From assembly GCA_033577755.1 (NCBI GenBank), contig JAVQXV010000157.1, forward strand, positions 1-7,126: DNA of 7,126 nt, in the 5' to 3' direction. Position numbers and translations under genes: made by a program. Shown in pieces: positions 5,622 through 7,126 of this stretch. The notes under the pieces are model-generated. The model was not told the DNA's origin, did not search any database, and saw nothing but the letters and a program-made list of their open reading frames with translations. This DNA comes from JANWXR01 sp033577755 (lineage in GTDB: Bacteria > Chloroflexota > Anaerolineae > Anaerolineales > UBA6663). Positions within the stretch are counted from its first letter, which is position 1, and each line of letters opens with the position of its first letter.

Positions 5622-7126
5622 TGCGGCGTCACCGATTTCAAATACTCGATGACGTCAATGGCTTGCGGCAGGTTGAGCGCGTGCGCGGCCACCTCGCGGC
5701 AGGCCGGCAGCGTCCACTCGCGGATGGCGGCCTTAACCGCCGGGATGGAGGCCGGGGCCATGCTGAACTCATCCAGGCCCAGGCCGAGCAGCAGCGGCAC
5801 GGCCATCACGTCGCCGGCCAGCTCGCCGCACATCCCCACCCACTTGCCGTGCGCATGCGCGGCGTCAATCGTCATCTTGATGAGCCGCAGTACCGCCGGA
5901 TGATAGGGGCTGGCGAGCGCGGCCACGCGTTCGTTGGTGCGGTCCACCGCCAGCGTGTACTGCGTCAGGTCGTTGGTGCCGATGCTGAAGAAGTCCACGT
6001 GCGTTGCGAGCACATCGGCCATCAGCGCGGCGGAGGGCACCTCCACCATGATGCCGAATTGCACGTGCTCTGGCAATGTGCGCCCTTCTGCCTTCAGTTT
6101 GTCACAGGCTTCCTCGAACAACTCGCGCGCCCGGTGAATCTCGCCCAGGCTGGAGACCATCGGCAGCATGATGCGCAGGTCGGCCCCGGTCTCGCCGCCG
6201 GCGATGAGCAGCGCGCGCAGCTGGCCGGCCAGCACGTCGGGCCGCTCGCGGATCATGCGGATGGCGCGCCAGCCCAGGAAGGGGTTCGGCTCTTGTTGCA
6301 GGCCGAGGTAGGGAACGGCCTTGTCGCCGCCGATATCGAGGGTGCGCACCACCAGCACGCGCCGGCCCAGCACGCTGAAGGTCTCACGGTACGCGGCCAC
6401 CTGCTCGGCCTCGTCCGGCAGCGAGTCGCGGTCGAGGTACAGGAACTCGGTGCGGAACAGGCCCACGCCCTCCGCGCCGTTCTCCAGCGCCAGGCGCGCA
6501 TCCGCCGCGTTGCCGATGTTGGCGACCACCTCCACCGTGTGACCGTCGCGGGTCACGGCGGGCTGGTGCGCGGCAGAGAGCTGTGCGGCGCGCCGGGCCT
6601 GCCACTCGGCCTGGCGCTGGCGCAGCCGGTTCAACTCGGCCAGCGTCGGGCCGACGGTGACCTCGCCGTTCTCGCCGTCCACGCCGACCAGCACGCCGGG
6701 CAGCAGGTCGTTCACGTCGAGCGGGACGGAAACCACGGCGGGCACGCCCAGCCCGCGCGCCAGGATGGCGGTGTGCGAGGTCGGGCCGCCGCGCGCGGTC
6801 ACCAGCGCCAGGATGTGCTCTTTCTCGAATTGAACGGTATCCGACGGGGTCAGGTCGTCGGCGAAGATGACCGAAGGTTGGGTAAGCACTCCGGTCTGGT
6901 CGGAATGGCCGCTCAGACAGACCAGCACGCGCCGGGCTACGTCGCGCACGTCGGCGGCGCGGGCCTTGAAGTAGGCCTCTTCGAGGCTCTCCAGCGCCTG
7001 CGCGTAGTGTTCGAACGAATCGTGAGCGGCGGCCTCGGCGATGAGGCGCTGCTCGAGCACGGCGGCGCGCAGCGAGGCCAGTAGTTCTTCATCTTCGAGA
7101 AACATCTGGTGGGCCTCGAAGATGGC
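5618..7126 (-). CDS. ptsI: Phosphoenolpyruvate-protein phosphotransferase (PTS enzyme I), 5' end cut by window edge
   Basis: The frame is open from the right edge (reading AIFEAHQ before the internal methionine at 7105) to TAA at 5618-5620, giving 502 residues. Compared with E. coli EI (575 residues) about 70 N-terminal residues lie outside. Counting from the edge, the phospho-histidine is H118 in GGPTSH. The PEP-binding barrel shows LFRTEFL, RTLDIGGDK, EVPSA and SIGTNDLTQY, and the active-site cysteine lies in MCGELAGD (C433). All catalytic residues are present, so the enzyme should be active. EI takes phosphate from PEP and passes it to HPr in the cytoplasm. In Chloroflexota-like bacteria EI often serves a dihydroxyacetone kinase (DhaKLM) system rather than sugar import, but its upstream neighbours are out of view. 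It converges on gpgS with a 4-nt overlap. Confidence 0.95.
   Translation of the reverse strand, partial: AIFEAHQMFLEDEELLASLRAAVLEQRLIAEAAAHDSFEHYAQALESLEEAYFKARAADVRDVARRVLVCLSGHSDQTGVLTQPSVIFADDLTPSDTVQFEKEHILALVTARGGPTSHTAILARGLGVPAVVSVPLDVNDLLPGVLVGVDGENGEVTVGPTLAELNRLRQRQAEWQARRAAQLSAAHQPAVTRDGHTVEVVANIGNAADARLALENGAEGVGLFRTEFLYLDRDSLPDEAEQVAAYRETFSVLGRRVLVVRTLDIGGDKAVPYLGLQQEPNPFLGWRAIRMIRERPDVLAGQLRALLIAGGETGADLRIMLPMVSSLGEIHRARELFEEACDKLKAEGRTLPEHVQFGIMVEVPSAALMADVLATHVDFFSIGTNDLTQYTLAVDRTNERVAALASPYHPAVLRLIKMTIDAAHAHGKWVGMCGELAGDVMAVPLLLGLGLDEFSMAPASIPAVKAAIREWTLPACREVAAHALNLPQAIDVIEYLKSVTPH

Noticed and set aside
5621..7084. Long open frame of 487 codons on the plus strand opposite ptsI
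   Set aside because: It is a mirror of the GC-rich codon pattern of ptsI. It has no recognisable domain and is full of H/Q/R/G/A/V-rich filler, while the minus strand is clearly enzyme I.

Overview
The window reads as a piece of a high-GC bacterial chromosome. My best guess is a Chloroflexota (Anaerolineae-like) genome: a stand-alone FmdE-family protein, a universal-stress-protein/glucosyl-3-phosphoglycerate synthase fusion, a single-domain response regulator joined to a TPR protein, and lower-GC intergenic repeats of the 'ttcattcgtgt...' kind occur together there. No rRNA or other taxonomic marker is present, so this assignment is inference.

Left part (1-1253, all minus strand). A carboxymuconolactone decarboxylase (CMD)-like gene, broken by two compensating frameshifts (933-1253), is followed by a structured leader (746-904) and then an FmdE-family zinc-finger protein that runs off the left edge (1-721). 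The leader resembles a molybdenum/tungsten cofactor (Moco) riboswitch: an aptamer closed by a 7-bp P1, a GAAA-capped hairpin and the segment TTGGAAAGGAGACG. A perfect 10-bp hairpin follows that can act as terminator and that competes with P1 for the same strand. FmdE is tied by family to molybdenum/tungsten enzymes, so regulator and gene fit each other. This is the most interesting locus in the window.

Gap (1254-1705). I find no gene. It holds a composite noncoding repeat (two near-identical 33-nt copies, one partial inverted copy, and a long imperfect palindrome) and a possible minus-strand extended -10 promoter.

Middle (1706-3794). A minus-strand operon has a TATAAT promoter, then a single-domain receiver protein, then an exported or membrane-anchored TPR protein. 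The two genes abut exactly (TGAATG). The divergent spacer 3509-3794 carries nested palindromes and one DnaA-box-like 9-mer.

Right part (3795-7126). On the plus strand is a 608-aa protein: two universal-stress-protein (USP) domains fused to glucosyl-3-phosphoglycerate synthase (GpgS), which makes the precursor of the compatible solute glucosylglycerate. It converges on a minus-strand phosphoenolpyruvate-protein phosphotransferase (PtsI, EI of the PTS), cut by the right edge. Their stop codons overlap by 4 nt, leaving no room for a terminator.
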